A stretch of DNA of 64,000 nucleotides from Saccharicrinis sp965230625 (GTDB lineage: Bacteria; Bacteroidota; Bacteroidia; Bacteroidales; Marinilabiliaceae). The stretch spans positions 4,650,001 to 4,714,000 of the forward strand of contig CBDDLL010000001.1 in NCBI GenBank assembly GCA_965230625.1, read 5' to 3'. The notes beneath the pieces were generated by a model. It was not told the origin of the DNA, searched no databases, and was given only the letters and a program-made list of their open reading frames with translations. The translations under genes and the position numbers were made by a program. Each line of letters starts with the position of its first letter. Positions within the stretch are counted from its first letter, which is position 1. Below, piece by piece: positions 42,702 to 51,469 of the stretch.

Positions 42702-43514
42702 TTAATTGATAGTTTGTCGGAATTCCTCAACCAAATTAAAAAACACTTCGAGAGATTTCTTTTGGTCGTTTTCATTGTGTTTTAATATCAGATTGCACCA
42801 ACCTGCTGTTGAAGATTCTTCATTGTATTTATTCGCTACAAAATCGTGAAACAAAGCAAAATCAGGTTCTTCACTTTCTCTTTTAATTTTGTGAACTTCC
42901 AAAGCAAAACCATACCCGAATAAAAAACTTCGCATAGCTGTAATGGTATTTTCACCAATGTACATTCCCAAACGAGGGCGAATAAGGTTTATCAGTTCAT
43001 AAATATTTTTAATTTCTATTAACGGCTGATACTCTCCATAAAATCTTTTCCGCTTTCTTAATTCAATATGCCCTCCTACTATTAATAAGATTGCAGTTTC
43101 ACTTTTAGGGTTGATGATAATACTTGCCTCATCCTCATACAAAAATGACATCCAATATTTACAAATCAATTTCCACGGAGCTTCAATACCACAAGTACTA
43201 TTCTGGAAAAAGTAAACCATATCACTTTCACCCCAACTTACCAATGGCATTACATTTTCGAAAAAAGCATTGTACTTATCATTTTCCCAGTCTTTTTCCC
43301 AATTATATGGTTGCAATTCTTTCTGATAAATATTCCAATCATCATCAGATTTTATCTTCATTAAATGCTGATGCTTTTCCGATACATATTGTTTCCACAG
43401 TTTTTGACAATATTCTGTTTGCAAAGGTTTTAACTGGGATTTGTCTTTTTCATCTAAATTAGAACAATATTCAGGTGAAAATTCCCACCATTTATTTATG
43501 TTGGTGTATCTCAT
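42702..43514 (-). CDS. DUF2947 domain plus IRPRLGMYIG domain protein
   Basis: This is a 270-residue protein. Residues of about 5-155 match DUF2947: a WEFSPEY start, LKPLQTEYCQKLWKQYVSEK, a YNWEKDW segment, then VYFFQNSTCGIEAPWKLICK and YWMSFLYEDE. Residues of about 170-270 carry NLIRPRLGMYIGENTITAM followed by an FLFGYGFALEVH helix. This is a small domain with the topoisomerase-like R-P-x-M-(Y/F) motif, also seen at 29335-30360. DUF2947 occurs among immunity-type proteins. The start codon overlaps the stop of the next gene upstream (TAATG). Confidence 0.75.
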   Translation of the reverse strand: MRYTNINKWWEFSPEYCSNLDEKDKSQLKPLQTEYCQKLWKQYVSEKHQHLMKIKSDDDWNIYQKELQPYNWEKDWENDKYNAFFENVMPLVSWGESDMVYFFQNSTCGIEAPWKLICKYWMSFLYEDEASIIINPKSETAILLIVGGHIELRKRKRFYGEYQPLIEIKNIYELINLIRPRLGMYIGENTITAMRSFLFGYGFALEVHKIKRESEEPDFALFHDFVANKYNEESSTAGWCNLILKHNENDQKKSLEVFFNLVEEFRQTIN

Positions 43515-44194
43515 TAGTTGATTAAAGCTAAAGTTTTACAATTCATAATAAAATCATCACAGCTACTTTGTTTTTTCCCATACACATGAAAATAGAATGC
43601 CTGTCTGTCGAGCCACTTGCCTTTAACTGCAGCAATTTCATCATTTTTCCACCAGGTAGAATACTCATCTGTACATTCGGAAATTATTTGTAGCTGATTT
43701 TTCAAAAAACGGTTGAGTTTCGACACATCCATTACATCGTAGTATGAACTTGAAACCCAGTCAGACAATTCATTACGCAAAGCATATTCTTCCACCATTT
43801 TTTCAAATGACGAATGAATTATATTGATCTCATCATTATTGTCTAACGTACAAATCTCCCCCTTATGAGTCAGAAAGAAATTAAACTGCGCACTAGCATG
43901 GTCTCCGCAAATTTCAACCAGTCGATCGTCAAACCATTCAAATTCTGATGGTTGATTTTGCTCTATTTGTTGTTTCAAAAGCAAAAATGCTTTAAATGTG
44001 TGTCCCGGTTCATTTTTAATAGTGAGTTCATAACCCGAATACTGAATTTGAAATCGCAAAAATTCCATCATTGAGACATCTGTCTGTTTTTGCAGATATG
44101 TATTTACCAAATACTCATCGACAACATACTCTTCATATCTTTTTAATGAAGAAAAATATTGTTTAGCCCGATATGAAAATTTATTAGTTTTCAT
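43514..44194 (-). CDS. Hypothetical protein, possibly SUKH-like
   Basis: This is a 226-residue soluble protein and the first gene of the operon running to 35953. The segment LVEICGDHASAQFNFFLTHK with GEICTLDNNDEINIIHSSFE resembles the later strands and final helix of SUKH immunity proteins (a value strand, G-E-I, then a short helix with SFE). The N-terminus (FSYRAKQYFSSLKRYEEYVV) is different from classic SUKH members. Calling it SUKH-like is tentative. The last third is helical with a YSTWWKNDEIAAVKGKWLDR stretch. Confidence 0.5.
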   Translation of the reverse strand: MKTNKFSYRAKQYFSSLKRYEEYVVDEYLVNTYLQKQTDVSMMEFLRFQIQYSGYELTIKNEPGHTFKAFLLLKQQIEQNQPSEFEWFDDRLVEICGDHASAQFNFFLTHKGEICTLDNNDEINIIHSSFEKMVEEYALRNELSDWVSSSYYDVMDVSKLNRFLKNQLQIISECTDEYSTWWKNDEIAAVKGKWLDRQAFYFHVYGKKQSSCDDFIMNCKTLALIN

Positions 44195-44326
44195 TTACAA
44201 AAATTAAAGGGAAAGGAAGTATTGGGTTGTTTAATGAACCGCATAATTAAAATAATCATTGTCGTTTGTGTTTAACAAGCATTTTAACCATAATTATTTC
44301 ATTTTCTAATACTTACACCAACAAAA

Positions 44327-45274
44327 TTAATCTATACCTATACAAACCATATAATTATATTTAACAGTAAAGTTAAACTCATTATATTGAGAATAATAAT
44401 TGTAATTGCATCCCAAATGCATTCCTTTTAACAAATACTTAATATGATGGTCAATGGAAAAGTGATATTCACTATTCCCTGAATAACATAAAGCTTCTGC
44501 ATTAAAAAAAGTATTTATTTTCCTAATGTACTTCCATACTCCCAATATGCCTCCATATTTAGTTTCATATAATTCATCACGACGATTTAAACCAAGAATA
44601 ACAGTAACATAATTTGTTGCGTTATTAAATTTTAATTTATAGTCATTAATGTTGAATTCAGGAATATTGTCAAAATCAAATCTTCTCTTATGCCACGCCA
44701 GATCAAAACTAAGAGAATATACCCGACCATAACTGAACAATTTATTTCTTTTCGCTTCCAATAATAAACTAAAGTTATCCTCATTATTGCTCATATAATT
44801 AAGACTTAATCCCCCCCTCCATATTTTTGATGGCCAAAAAACAAATTTATTCAACAAGCCAACAAACGGTATTCTGAAAGTAATTCCATTTCTTTCCTCA
44901 AAATTTCCAATATAGCCAATAGAAATAGGACTGTAAACATAAGCAACATCGCAATCAAGGATTGAATCTTCAACTTTCATTAAAACGGTATCTCCAACTA
45001 GCTCCCTAACTGAATGAACTTCTGCTTTATAGCCTATAAACGAAATACAAACCGAATCGACAACACTTGCCCTAAATTCAAAATATCCTTCAAAATCGGT
45101 AGTTGTTCCAACCGAAACACCATTAATTGTTAAGTAAATGCTAGATAGCGGATAATTAGTCTCTTCATCAACTACATAGCCATAAACTTTTAAAGAATCC
45201 TGAGCATAACATAAATTGAAACAACCTGTCAGAAAAAGTATCAATATGTTGAAACAAATATTTTTTATAAACAT
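44327..45274 (-). CDS. CarboxypepD_reg-like domain envelope protein
   Basis: The ATG at 45274 gives a signal peptide (MFIKNICFNILILFLTGCFN, then LCYAQ); the longer start would add 15 codons without function. Residues of about 25-110 form a CarboxypepD_reg-like domain (DSLKVYGYVVDEETNYPLSS, TTDFEGYFEFRA, SISFIGYKAEV-like strands). This is the module that opens many Bacteroidota outer-membrane proteins. The remaining 200 residues alternate in strand-like fashion with many Tyr and Asn residues (LSLNYMSNNEDNFSLLLEAK), consistent with a small outer-membrane beta barrel. It lies just upstream of the long operon. Role unknown. Confidence 0.7.
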   Translation of the reverse strand: MFIKNICFNILILFLTGCFNLCYAQDSLKVYGYVVDEETNYPLSSIYLTINGVSVGTTTDFEGYFEFRASVVDSVCISFIGYKAEVHSVRELVGDTVLMKVEDSILDCDVAYVYSPISIGYIGNFEERNGITFRIPFVGLLNKFVFWPSKIWRGGLSLNYMSNNEDNFSLLLEAKRNKLFSYGRVYSLSFDLAWHKRRFDFDNIPEFNINDYKLKFNNATNYVTVILGLNRRDELYETKYGGILGVWKYIRKINTFFNAEALCYSGNSEYHFSIDHHIKYLLKGMHLGCNYNYYSQYNEFNFTVKYNYMVCIGID

Positions 45275-45382
45275 TTTTTTACACATAAAATATTGTAATA
45301 AATGCGACCGAGATTCCATAAATTACGAAAAAGCTATTTTGATATATCAGCAATTAAATAACCTCACTTTATCAAGTTACTT

Positions 45383-45853
45383 CTACTTGTTTTTCTGAAA
45401 GTGAAAATGCTTTAAACTTTGCTTATAGGTAATCTCCTCCGAAAAAATATCTTCAAACAATGTTAAAGCACCTTCCACTACAAATGCTTGACTGTCTGTT
45501 TTGGGTTTCCAGTTATTCATAAGGAAATAGTCTATTATTTTTACAATTATCTTTGGGTGATTTAAATTTACCTCAACATAATTAGCTTTTTCATCATGAT
45601 TTGAACCAGTCCATATCACACCTGAATCAGGGTAACCTACCAGCCATTTTCGTGATTCCGGGTTTGAATCTATATTTTTGTTATCCTCTTCCCTAAAATG
45701 AACTCTTAATGGTGAATTTTTATAACCTTCGAGATAAATAGTTACCAACTCAGCACATTCGCACACTTTGTATTCTTCAAGATGATAGTGAACTCGTTTC
45801 CATAAATAGGATTGCCCTTTATGTTTTAATCTTCTATGTTTTGCCCTGCCCAT
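45383..45853 (-). CDS. Hypothetical protein of the VxGxxYxW family, extended
   Basis: This is a 156-residue basic protein. It starts GRAKHRRLKHKGQSYLWKRV, then holds a His- and Asp-rich insert of about 60 residues with strands (LRVHFREEDNKNIDSNPES, then VIWTGSNHDEKANYVEV). It ends with a VKIIDYFLMNNWKPKTDSQA helix-turn like the GWNPNKNG turn at 40067. The insertion makes it the largest member of the four-protein family in this window. It is downstream of the long NADAR protein gene, with a 25-base gap. Function is unknown. Confidence 0.5.
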   Translation of the reverse strand: MGRAKHRRLKHKGQSYLWKRVHYHLEEYKVCECAELVTIYLEGYKNSPLRVHFREEDNKNIDSNPESRKWLVGYPDSGVIWTGSNHDEKANYVEVNLNHPKIIVKIIDYFLMNNWKPKTDSQAFVVEGALTLFEDIFSEEITYKQSLKHFHFQKNK

Positions 45854-45878
45854 AAAAAACTAGTTGTTCATGCATTTA

Positions 45879-46760
45879 CTACAAATATTTTTCAAAAAGC
45901 GACCAATTGATTTTATCATAATTGGCATACACACGTTTGATTTCGTCACGTACTTCCATCAATGCAAAACCAAGCAAATTTTGTCCTTTCCAAAGATTTG
46001 GATTTTGTACATCGGGATGCTCCTCGCTTAAACCAATTCCCCATATTTTATCCAACGGACTAGCTTCAACCAAAACTTTATTACCAGTTGACAATAAGAA
46101 ATTCATCATTTCTTTATCCTGTGTAAATTTGTAATAGTTACCAGCTAATACAATAGAATATTTACACTTGTCCCATACTTGTTGATTAAAATTACGCACC
46201 TTTTGCCCTAAATCCTTCATTTTCTTTGGTGTTGTAACAGCCATTATTTCCTCCTCTATATCATCATCTTCAAAAAGTTGAGCCTTTTCAGCCATCATAT
46301 ACTGTTCCGCATATGAATAATCGCATACATCAACTTCAAATGGTGATTTTTGCCACTGGCTAAAACATGACTTATCAACTTTTGAATCATCAGGTTTCCA
46401 GAAAAAAATAAACTCTTGTTTCTTCCCGCTATTATATTCCAGAGTAATTTTATCCCTATCATATTTCATTTCGCCGTTTTTATTCCAAAATTGAATATAC
46501 TCATAGTTAAAACAGGATTCTTCTTCTGTTTCGTCTGAATCGCTATCTTCTGATTCATCCCAATAGTTTCTCCAAAGCTTCGGTGCTGGAAACATCTCAA
46601 TATATCTTTGTTTCTCATCAGAAGAAAGTTTTTTCAACCAATCGAAAAGATCGAATTTATAACCTTCGCCATACCCCATTCTCCACCCAATGCTGTATTG
46701 ACTTATATTGGGATACATTAACCATAATGGAGGCATTGGATTTTCTATTGAAAAATTCAT
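45879..46760 (-). CDS. NADAR protein with an N-terminal accessory domain
   Basis: This is a 293-residue protein in two parts. Residues 1-100 (PPLWLMYPNISQYSIGWRMG, then YKFDLFDWLKKLSSDEK and RYIEMFPAPKLWRNYW) form a conserved domain that I have seen coupled to NADAR in other proteins. Residues of about 115-290 are a NADAR domain: FIFFWKPDDS, the SYAEQYMMAEKAQLFED catalytic helix, LGQKVRNFNQQVWDKCKYSI and SPLDKIWGIGLSEE. The expected chemistry is ADP-ribose removal. The N-terminal domain may recognise the substrate or toxin. This is the third NADAR protein in the array. Confidence 0.85.
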   Translation of the reverse strand: MNFSIENPMPPLWLMYPNISQYSIGWRMGYGEGYKFDLFDWLKKLSSDEKQRYIEMFPAPKLWRNYWDESEDSDSDETEEESCFNYEYIQFWNKNGEMKYDRDKITLEYNSGKKQEFIFFWKPDDSKVDKSCFSQWQKSPFEVDVCDYSYAEQYMMAEKAQLFEDDDIEEEIMAVTTPKKMKDLGQKVRNFNQQVWDKCKYSIVLAGNYYKFTQDKEMMNFLLSTGNKVLVEASPLDKIWGIGLSEEHPDVQNPNLWKGQNLLGFALMEVRDEIKRVYANYDKINWSLFEKYL

Positions 46761-46770
46761 ATTGTTTAGG

Positions 46771-47679
46771 TTAGTAATATTTTATAATTCTTTCTTCAAT
46801 ATACCTGAATTGTCCGTTTACACTAATTTCACGAATAATCCAGTTTCCATTTTCGTCATATTTGTTTTTCATGGTATATTTTCGTTGCAAATAATCCACA
46901 TATTCTATAATATCATTATTTTCGTTATAAGAATAAGATCTGGATGATATTGGAAATCCTTTGGAATTGAAGATAATATACCTCAATGGAAGTTCTTTGT
47001 TGTTTATCGAATATTCGTAAACCAAACCGCTAACAGTTTTGCTTTTTCCGTATTCAATTTCTTCTATTATTTCAAAATACTTATCTTCTCTGATTTGATA
47101 CATATAAGAACGTTTGAATTTAAGTGAATCATTACGATCATATTCTAATACTGTCGCAAATCTGCCATCGGAATCATATTTATTTTCATAGGTTGTTTGC
47201 CAAAATATTTCTCCATCAGGCTCATAATTAATTTCGGAGGTACAGTTTCCATACTTATCATAGGTTGAAATAATTTTACAAACCAGTTTATGATTACCAT
47301 CTCTTCGTATTTCTGTTTTTCTCCTGTTTTTATTTTTATAGCTATAATTTTCGACCAAAGCTGTACTATCATCCAGCTTGTACGTTATTCTCTTTATTAA
47401 AAGTCCTTTTCTATTGAAAAATTCCTTTTCGTATCCATAACGACCATCTAATGATATTTTCTTCCTTTTAAGAACTCCTCCTGAATCTGTAGTTACCTCG
47501 TATTTTGATTCTATAACAGACTTTACCTTGCCTTCAAATTCGGGTTTGTTTTCCTTGACAAATTCCTGTGCATTTATATGATTACTATAACAAAATGCTA
47601 ATATTTGTAATAAAATATTTATGTATCGTATAATTCCATTTGAAAATAATATTAGATATTTATTTTTCGTTTTAGTCAT
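46771..47679 (-). CDS. Exported YD-repeat (RHS-like) protein, short
   Basis: This is a 302-residue protein with a signal-type N-terminus (IRYINILLQILAFCYSNHIN, then AQ). YD-like repeats fill the mature part (IDKYGNCTSEINYEPDGEIF-type units, NKYDSDGRFATVLEYDRNDS, YSYNENNDIIEYVDYLQRKY, NKYDENGNWIIREISV). It is a paralogue of 38628-39590 and likewise lacks Rhs core and toxin domains. It is expected in the periplasm or at the cell surface. It starts about 165 bases downstream of the gene at 47844-48290; the gap holds only an insignificant 20-codon frame. Confidence 0.65.
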   Translation of the reverse strand: MTKTKNKYLILFSNGIIRYINILLQILAFCYSNHINAQEFVKENKPEFEGKVKSVIESKYEVTTDSGGVLKRKKISLDGRYGYEKEFFNRKGLLIKRITYKLDDSTALVENYSYKNKNRRKTEIRRDGNHKLVCKIISTYDKYGNCTSEINYEPDGEIFWQTTYENKYDSDGRFATVLEYDRNDSLKFKRSYMYQIREDKYFEIIEEIEYGKSKTVSGLVYEYSINNKELPLRYIIFNSKGFPISSRSYSYNENNDIIEYVDYLQRKYTMKNKYDENGNWIIREISVNGQFRYIEERIIKYY

Positions 47680-47843
47680 TTGTATAAAATATATGTTTTC
47701 TTAATCTGAAAATGATTTATCTAGTTTTTTCTACAAAATATTCTGGTTCTAAGTCGGTTGTTCTTTATCCTCTTACCATTTTTAATTTCAAATTTTTCGA
47801 TTTTACCTCTAATGCCAGGTTTTCCATATCTAAAATATCACCA

Positions 47844-48290
47844 CTACTTCTTTCCGGCTTTTCTTCTTTTAACTTTATTCACCTTATAATCTTGTGCAAT
47901 TATTTCAAAATAATTATCATGTCCTTTTACCAGAAAATGTTTGTATTCGATATCTTTCCAACCAGTATAGTTATCGCTGTAATATTTGTTTCTGAGGTTA
48001 AAAACATCATTTAACCAACTAGAATTTTCAACAACAAAAATACTTGACTTAAACTGATATTCTCCAAGTGGCTGAACCGGATAATTTTCGATATCTACAC
48101 TTCTGACTGCCCAGGCATTTATAAATTCTAATTTTGCAATATAATTAGCTTGTTTTGGTGGCTTTTTCTCATCCCAACAATCGAAATAAATTTGACAATA
48201 GTCCCTGCTTTTTTCCATTACAACATCACCTTGTGGATCTTGCCAAACAGGGAGTTCTATCTCTGTTAGAAATTGATCTGACTCTCTCAT
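47844..48290 (-). CDS. Hypothetical protein, paralogue of 19329-19817
   Basis: This is a 148-residue protein. The N-terminal half has strands (YCQIYFDCWDEKKPPKQANY, LEFINAWAVRSVDI). The C-terminal half contains the family core SSWLNDVFNLRNKYY then YKHFLVKGHDNYFEIIAQDY and a basic tail (KVNKVKRRKAGKK). The core aligns with SEWISELKKMNSVH and YEHFIFFFHDTCFEIVAEGY of 19329-19817. The two genes lie almost 30 kb apart in the same array. Function is unknown; the family fits the immunity-type context. Confidence 0.55.
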   Translation of the reverse strand: MRESDQFLTEIELPVWQDPQGDVVMEKSRDYCQIYFDCWDEKKPPKQANYIAKLEFINAWAVRSVDIENYPVQPLGEYQFKSSIFVVENSSWLNDVFNLRNKYYSDNYTGWKDIEYKHFLVKGHDNYFEIIAQDYKVNKVKRRKAGKK

Positions 48291-48310
48291 ATTTTCAAAT
48301 CAAAACAACA

Positions 48311-49603
48311 CTAAAATTTATCCTTAGCGATATCAATTAGTTTAGAACCTTCCTTCATTAAATTATCTTTAGTCGTTTCTAACAGTTCGCCATTTTTTGC
48401 TTTATTAAGTTGATTGCTTATATACTCCATTTTTCTAATCAAGGCAATTGCTTTATCTGAATGAGGAACATCATTCTCTTTTAATACTTTCTCCCAATCA
48501 ACTTTTTGTGCATATGATATAATATACCTGGTAACTAATTTTGTAAGAAATACTTTGTCGTAAATAGCATTTAATACTTCCCCATCCTCTCTGTTTTTTA
48601 AATATTTAATAGTTTGCTCAATTGCTTCTTTCTCTTCGGAAGAAAGTAATTGACTTTCTTTCATCTTACTCAATGATGTAATTGCTTTTTCTTGTTCTCC
48701 TCTATGTAAATAAAGATAAGTTTCTATTGCCCAAACTATTTCATTCTGGATACCTAACTTTTGAAAATCAGAAAGAAAGACCTCTAAATCATCTAGTCCC
48801 AACTCATTATCCTTTTCATAAGGCATTGCGAGTCTGTTCAAACCTCTTCCTAAATAATTTAGGGCATGAAATCCGATATAAACATCTTTTTCAGGTACAG
48901 TATTCCATTCAACTAATAATTTGGTCTTCGAAAAACTTCCTGTTGAATTATTATCTAACCATGTAATATTATTACTAAACTCGTTCTCTGACAAATAGTA
49001 CAAACCATGCTGTAAAAACAATAGCGACCTGAGATAAGTTAACAGTGCTTTTTCTTCATTATATTTTAATAACGAAGTATTTGTTTTTGACGCTTCATAC
49101 AGAGCAACTTTTGGTCCCATTGCAAATGAGGTTACTGCACTTAAAATACCATGCTCAGCACATTGATAAACCAATTTTTCTTCACCTTTTAATAAAGGCT
49201 CCTCTATTATAGCAGAATCTGTAAAAAAAAGAGGTAATACTTCCATCACCAATGGAAAAACATCCTCATCTGTTTGCGAAACAAATTCACTCATATCGCT
49301 ATAGGCTTTATAAAGAGTTAAAAGGTCCATTGGTGACAGATTTTCTTCAAAATCGATATCTTTAATCATATTAAAAACCTCATATGATTTCCTGTTAAAC
49401 CTTTTATACTCAAACATTGTTGTATCCTCAACTCTTTGAGTGCGCAAACAAATCTTTGTAAACTTATATTTATTTACAGCATAGCAATCAATAGCTTCTT
49501 TTAGTTTTTTGTTATCTTCTGCAATTAATTCTTCACGACTTTTCTCCTGCTTACAACCTACTATTAGTAAAAGAAACAACAGGCTACTTAATACAATCTT
49601 CAT
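48311..49603 (-). CDS. Helical lipoprotein
   Basis: The ATG at 49603 produces a clean lipoprotein signal (MKIVLSSLLFLLLIVGC, Cys17). The 413 mature residues are helical with TPR-like or solenoid character (LTYLRSLLFLQHGLYYLSEN, IVWAIETYLYLHRGEQEKAI, SSEEKEAIEQTIKYLKN). No repeats are regular enough to assign with confidence. It is anchored in the envelope, in contrast to neighbouring cytosolic proteins. It could be an immunity lipoprotein or an unrelated envelope gene. It lies 20 bases beyond the stop-side gene 47844-48290. Confidence 0.6.
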   Translation of the reverse strand: MKIVLSSLLFLLLIVGCKQEKSREELIAEDNKKLKEAIDCYAVNKYKFTKICLRTQRVEDTTMFEYKRFNRKSYEVFNMIKDIDFEENLSPMDLLTLYKAYSDMSEFVSQTDEDVFPLVMEVLPLFFTDSAIIEEPLLKGEEKLVYQCAEHGILSAVTSFAMGPKVALYEASKTNTSLLKYNEEKALLTYLRSLLFLQHGLYYLSENEFSNNITWLDNNSTGSFSKTKLLVEWNTVPEKDVYIGFHALNYLGRGLNRLAMPYEKDNELGLDDLEVFLSDFQKLGIQNEIVWAIETYLYLHRGEQEKAITSLSKMKESQLLSSEEKEAIEQTIKYLKNREDGEVLNAIYDKVFLTKLVTRYIISYAQKVDWEKVLKENDVPHSDKAIALIRKMEYISNQLNKAKNGELLETTKDNLMKEGSKLIDIAKDKF

Positions 49604-49635
49604 ACTTAATAAACTATTTATTTTATACATTAAAT

Positions 49636-50001
49636 TTATTCATATTTTCTTTCTTCAAACCAAATAAAGCGGTTCATTGTGCTTTTTAATGTGGCTCCTA
49701 GTTCTACGGCAAACTCATTAGATTGTTTTACATAAAACATTATCTCCTGTTCTATCTTTTTTTCAATATTGTTATCAATACTATTTTTTGCCTCGAAATG
49801 AATACCCCATAGCCTGTGCGATAGTTCACTTGACAACATTAAGTAATCTTTCTTTTTAGTATCTGTATCATCTGGTCTGCTAACCATACTGCGGTTCATA
49901 ACAGTAATCTCTGCTAACAGGATTTCAATAAACAGAACCTTTTCTTCTATTGTCTTTTTCGAAAGCCATTTAATGATCTCGTTGAACTTCATACCTTCCA
50001 T
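49636..50001 (-). CDS. Hypothetical helical protein
   Basis: This is a 121-residue soluble helical protein (FNEIIKWLSKKTIEEKVLFI, then LLAEITVMNRSMVSRPDDTD, LSHRLWGIHFEAKNSIDNNI). It has no signal or known motif. The four-base gap to the lipoprotein gene at 50006-50782, and the next six-base gap to the ankyrin gene, indicate one operon. A start three codons downstream is possible. The helical-bundle look and operon position suggest an immunity partner, without evidence for a specific toxin. Confidence 0.5.
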   Translation of the reverse strand: MEGMKFNEIIKWLSKKTIEEKVLFIEILLAEITVMNRSMVSRPDDTDTKKKDYLMLSSELSHRLWGIHFEAKNSIDNNIEKKIEQEIMFYVKQSNEFAVELGATLKSTMNRFIWFEERKYE

Positions 50002-50005
50002 TCTA

Positions 50006-50782
50006 TCATTTCTTTTTTAATTTGATATACTCATATTCTACTTCATCAAAACAAAACACTCCGTTAAGTTCATCGAAATCACTTGTTATAGTAATATTTG
50101 AATTATCTTTTATAAACCATTTACCTTTAATGGTTAGTGAATCTTTTTTATTTAAGTATTGAATTTTTTGTGTAAGCTTTAAGCTACCATTTTCCATAAA
50201 ATGAACCCTAATATCTTTTCTTAGGATACTATTTGGAGAAAGTTTATCATTCAAATTATGTTGAGTACCTGCATTTTTAACAAAATCATGATTAAACTCT
50301 CTACATTTCATCGTTTGACATAACTCTCCAAAATTCCATTTTTTCATGTATACCATATCCTTAGTTTGGTTGGTTGTTATTTCCCATTTATCAATCATCA
50401 ACTTTTGAATATCTACTGTAGTAGTCTTACTTTTTAAGTAGATAGTATCCAAGTGATATTTTGTTCCTTTGGGAAGCGATCCTCCGAACAAGTTAAAATC
50501 GTAAATCACCTTTGTTTCATATCCATCCTTTTCAACAAGTTCTGAAATAAATACAGGAGGAGCCTCTAATTTAAAAAACTCAGTAATCCAGAACTGCTTG
50601 TAACGCTGTTCCGATAAAACAAAATATCCATTTTTATCTGTAATAGTCTCTCCAACTTTACAATTCTTTATTGGTGTTTTGTTAAAGTCTACAATAAACC
50701 CGGTTAATTCAGGACGTCCCAACCTGGAAACGCATGACGAAATTGAAATACCTATACAAAGGATTAACAACAGCATTCTCAT
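50006..50782 (-). CDS. Lipoprotein with CarboxypepD_reg-like domain
   Basis: This is a 258-residue lipoprotein (MRMLLLILCIGISISSC, Cys17). Residues of about 26-110 resemble a carboxypeptidase-regulatory-like beta domain (PELTGFIVDFNKTPIKNCKV, GETITDKNGYFVLSEQ), of the kind found at the start of Bacteroidota surface proteins. The second half is an unassigned beta-rich domain ending in LNGVFCFDEVEYEYIKLKKK, in line with a lipocalin-like sheet (WEITTNQTK...GKWFIKDNS). It is between the ankyrin gene and 49636 in a tight three-gene unit. Role unknown. Confidence 0.6.
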   Translation of the reverse strand: MRMLLLILCIGISISSCVSRLGRPELTGFIVDFNKTPIKNCKVGETITDKNGYFVLSEQRYKQFWITEFFKLEAPPVFISELVEKDGYETKVIYDFNLFGGSLPKGTKYHLDTIYLKSKTTTVDIQKLMIDKWEITTNQTKDMVYMKKWNFGELCQTMKCREFNHDFVKNAGTQHNLNDKLSPNSILRKDIRVHFMENGSLKLTQKIQYLNKKDSLTIKGKWFIKDNSNITITSDFDELNGVFCFDEVEYEYIKLKKK

Positions 50783-50788
50783 TCTTTG

Positions 50789-51469
50789 TCATTTTATTAT
50801 CGAATCTAATAATTCGTATTTTTCAAACTCTTCCTGAATAATTACTTCCTTAATTGTACCCAAATCCCGAATACAATAATTTACATCTGCACCATGCTCA
50901 ATTAATTCACGAAAAACTTCTCTAATTCGATCCAAAATGATAGGTTGATCATTAAAATACGGTTGATTAATCATTTGTCTGGCATCCAAATAAACACGCA
51001 TCAGACAATTATTTCCATATGAATCAAGTCCATTTACATCAGCTTTTTTCTGCAACATTAGTTTAAGTAAGTTAAAAACTGCTTCAAAGTTTTCTGTATC
51101 GCTAGAACTAAAAATAACTGCACGTAAACAGTCATGCAGAACTGGAGTATTCCATTCATTTAATACGGATTTATCTTTGAAGTTAACATCTGCACCTTTA
51201 TTTATCAAATATGCTGCTATATCAAAATTTCCTGATTTAAAAGCTACTTGCATTCCCGATTGACCATCATCTTTTTTAGGAGGAGCAAAACTACAAACTG
51301 AAAGATATTCTGGATTATTATCCACAAACTCTTTTACTTTTTTCAGGTCAGATGAACGAATTGCCTTAAAAAAATCTTTTATGGGCATCTCTAAAAACTT
51401 GTTTTTTGATTTTCTGATTAGTAGGAATTCCCAGTCTACAAAATATCTAAAGTTACTTGGATTTCTCAA
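50789..51469 (-). CDS. Ankyrin-repeat protein with its 5' end replaced by an IS
   Basis: This is a soluble ankyrin-repeat protein. Repeats include QVAFKSGNFDIAAYLINKGA, LKLMLQKKADVNGLDSYGNN and FRELIEHGADVNYCIRDLGT. The IS5-family element at 51383-52677 ends inside the frame. The first 29 codons of the present frame, 51469 to 51383, are IS DNA, including an ATG inside the IS terminal repeat (51386-51388) that reads straight into the gene. On the far side of the IS the interrupted gene continues as GTG AAA AAG AAA GAT ATA (GTG at 52694-52696), in frame across the TTAT duplication, so the native N-terminus was probably VKKKDIKDFFKAIR. Ankyrin proteins are common in immunity loci. Confidence 0.75.
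   Translation of the reverse strand: MRNPSNFRYFVDWEFLLIRKSKNKFLEMPIKDFFKAIRSSDLKKVKEFVDNNPEYLSVCSFAPPKKDDGQSGMQVAFKSGNFDIAAYLINKGADVNFKDKSVLNEWNTPVLHDCLRAVIFSSSDTENFEAVFNLLKLMLQKKADVNGLDSYGNNCLMRVYLDARQMINQPYFNDQPIILDRIREVFRELIEHGADVNYCIRDLGTIKEVIIQEEFEKYELLDSIIK

Noticed and set aside
47145..47372. A second minus-strand frame inside the YD-repeat gene
   Set aside because: It is out of frame with the repeat-containing protein and shows no protein-like features.
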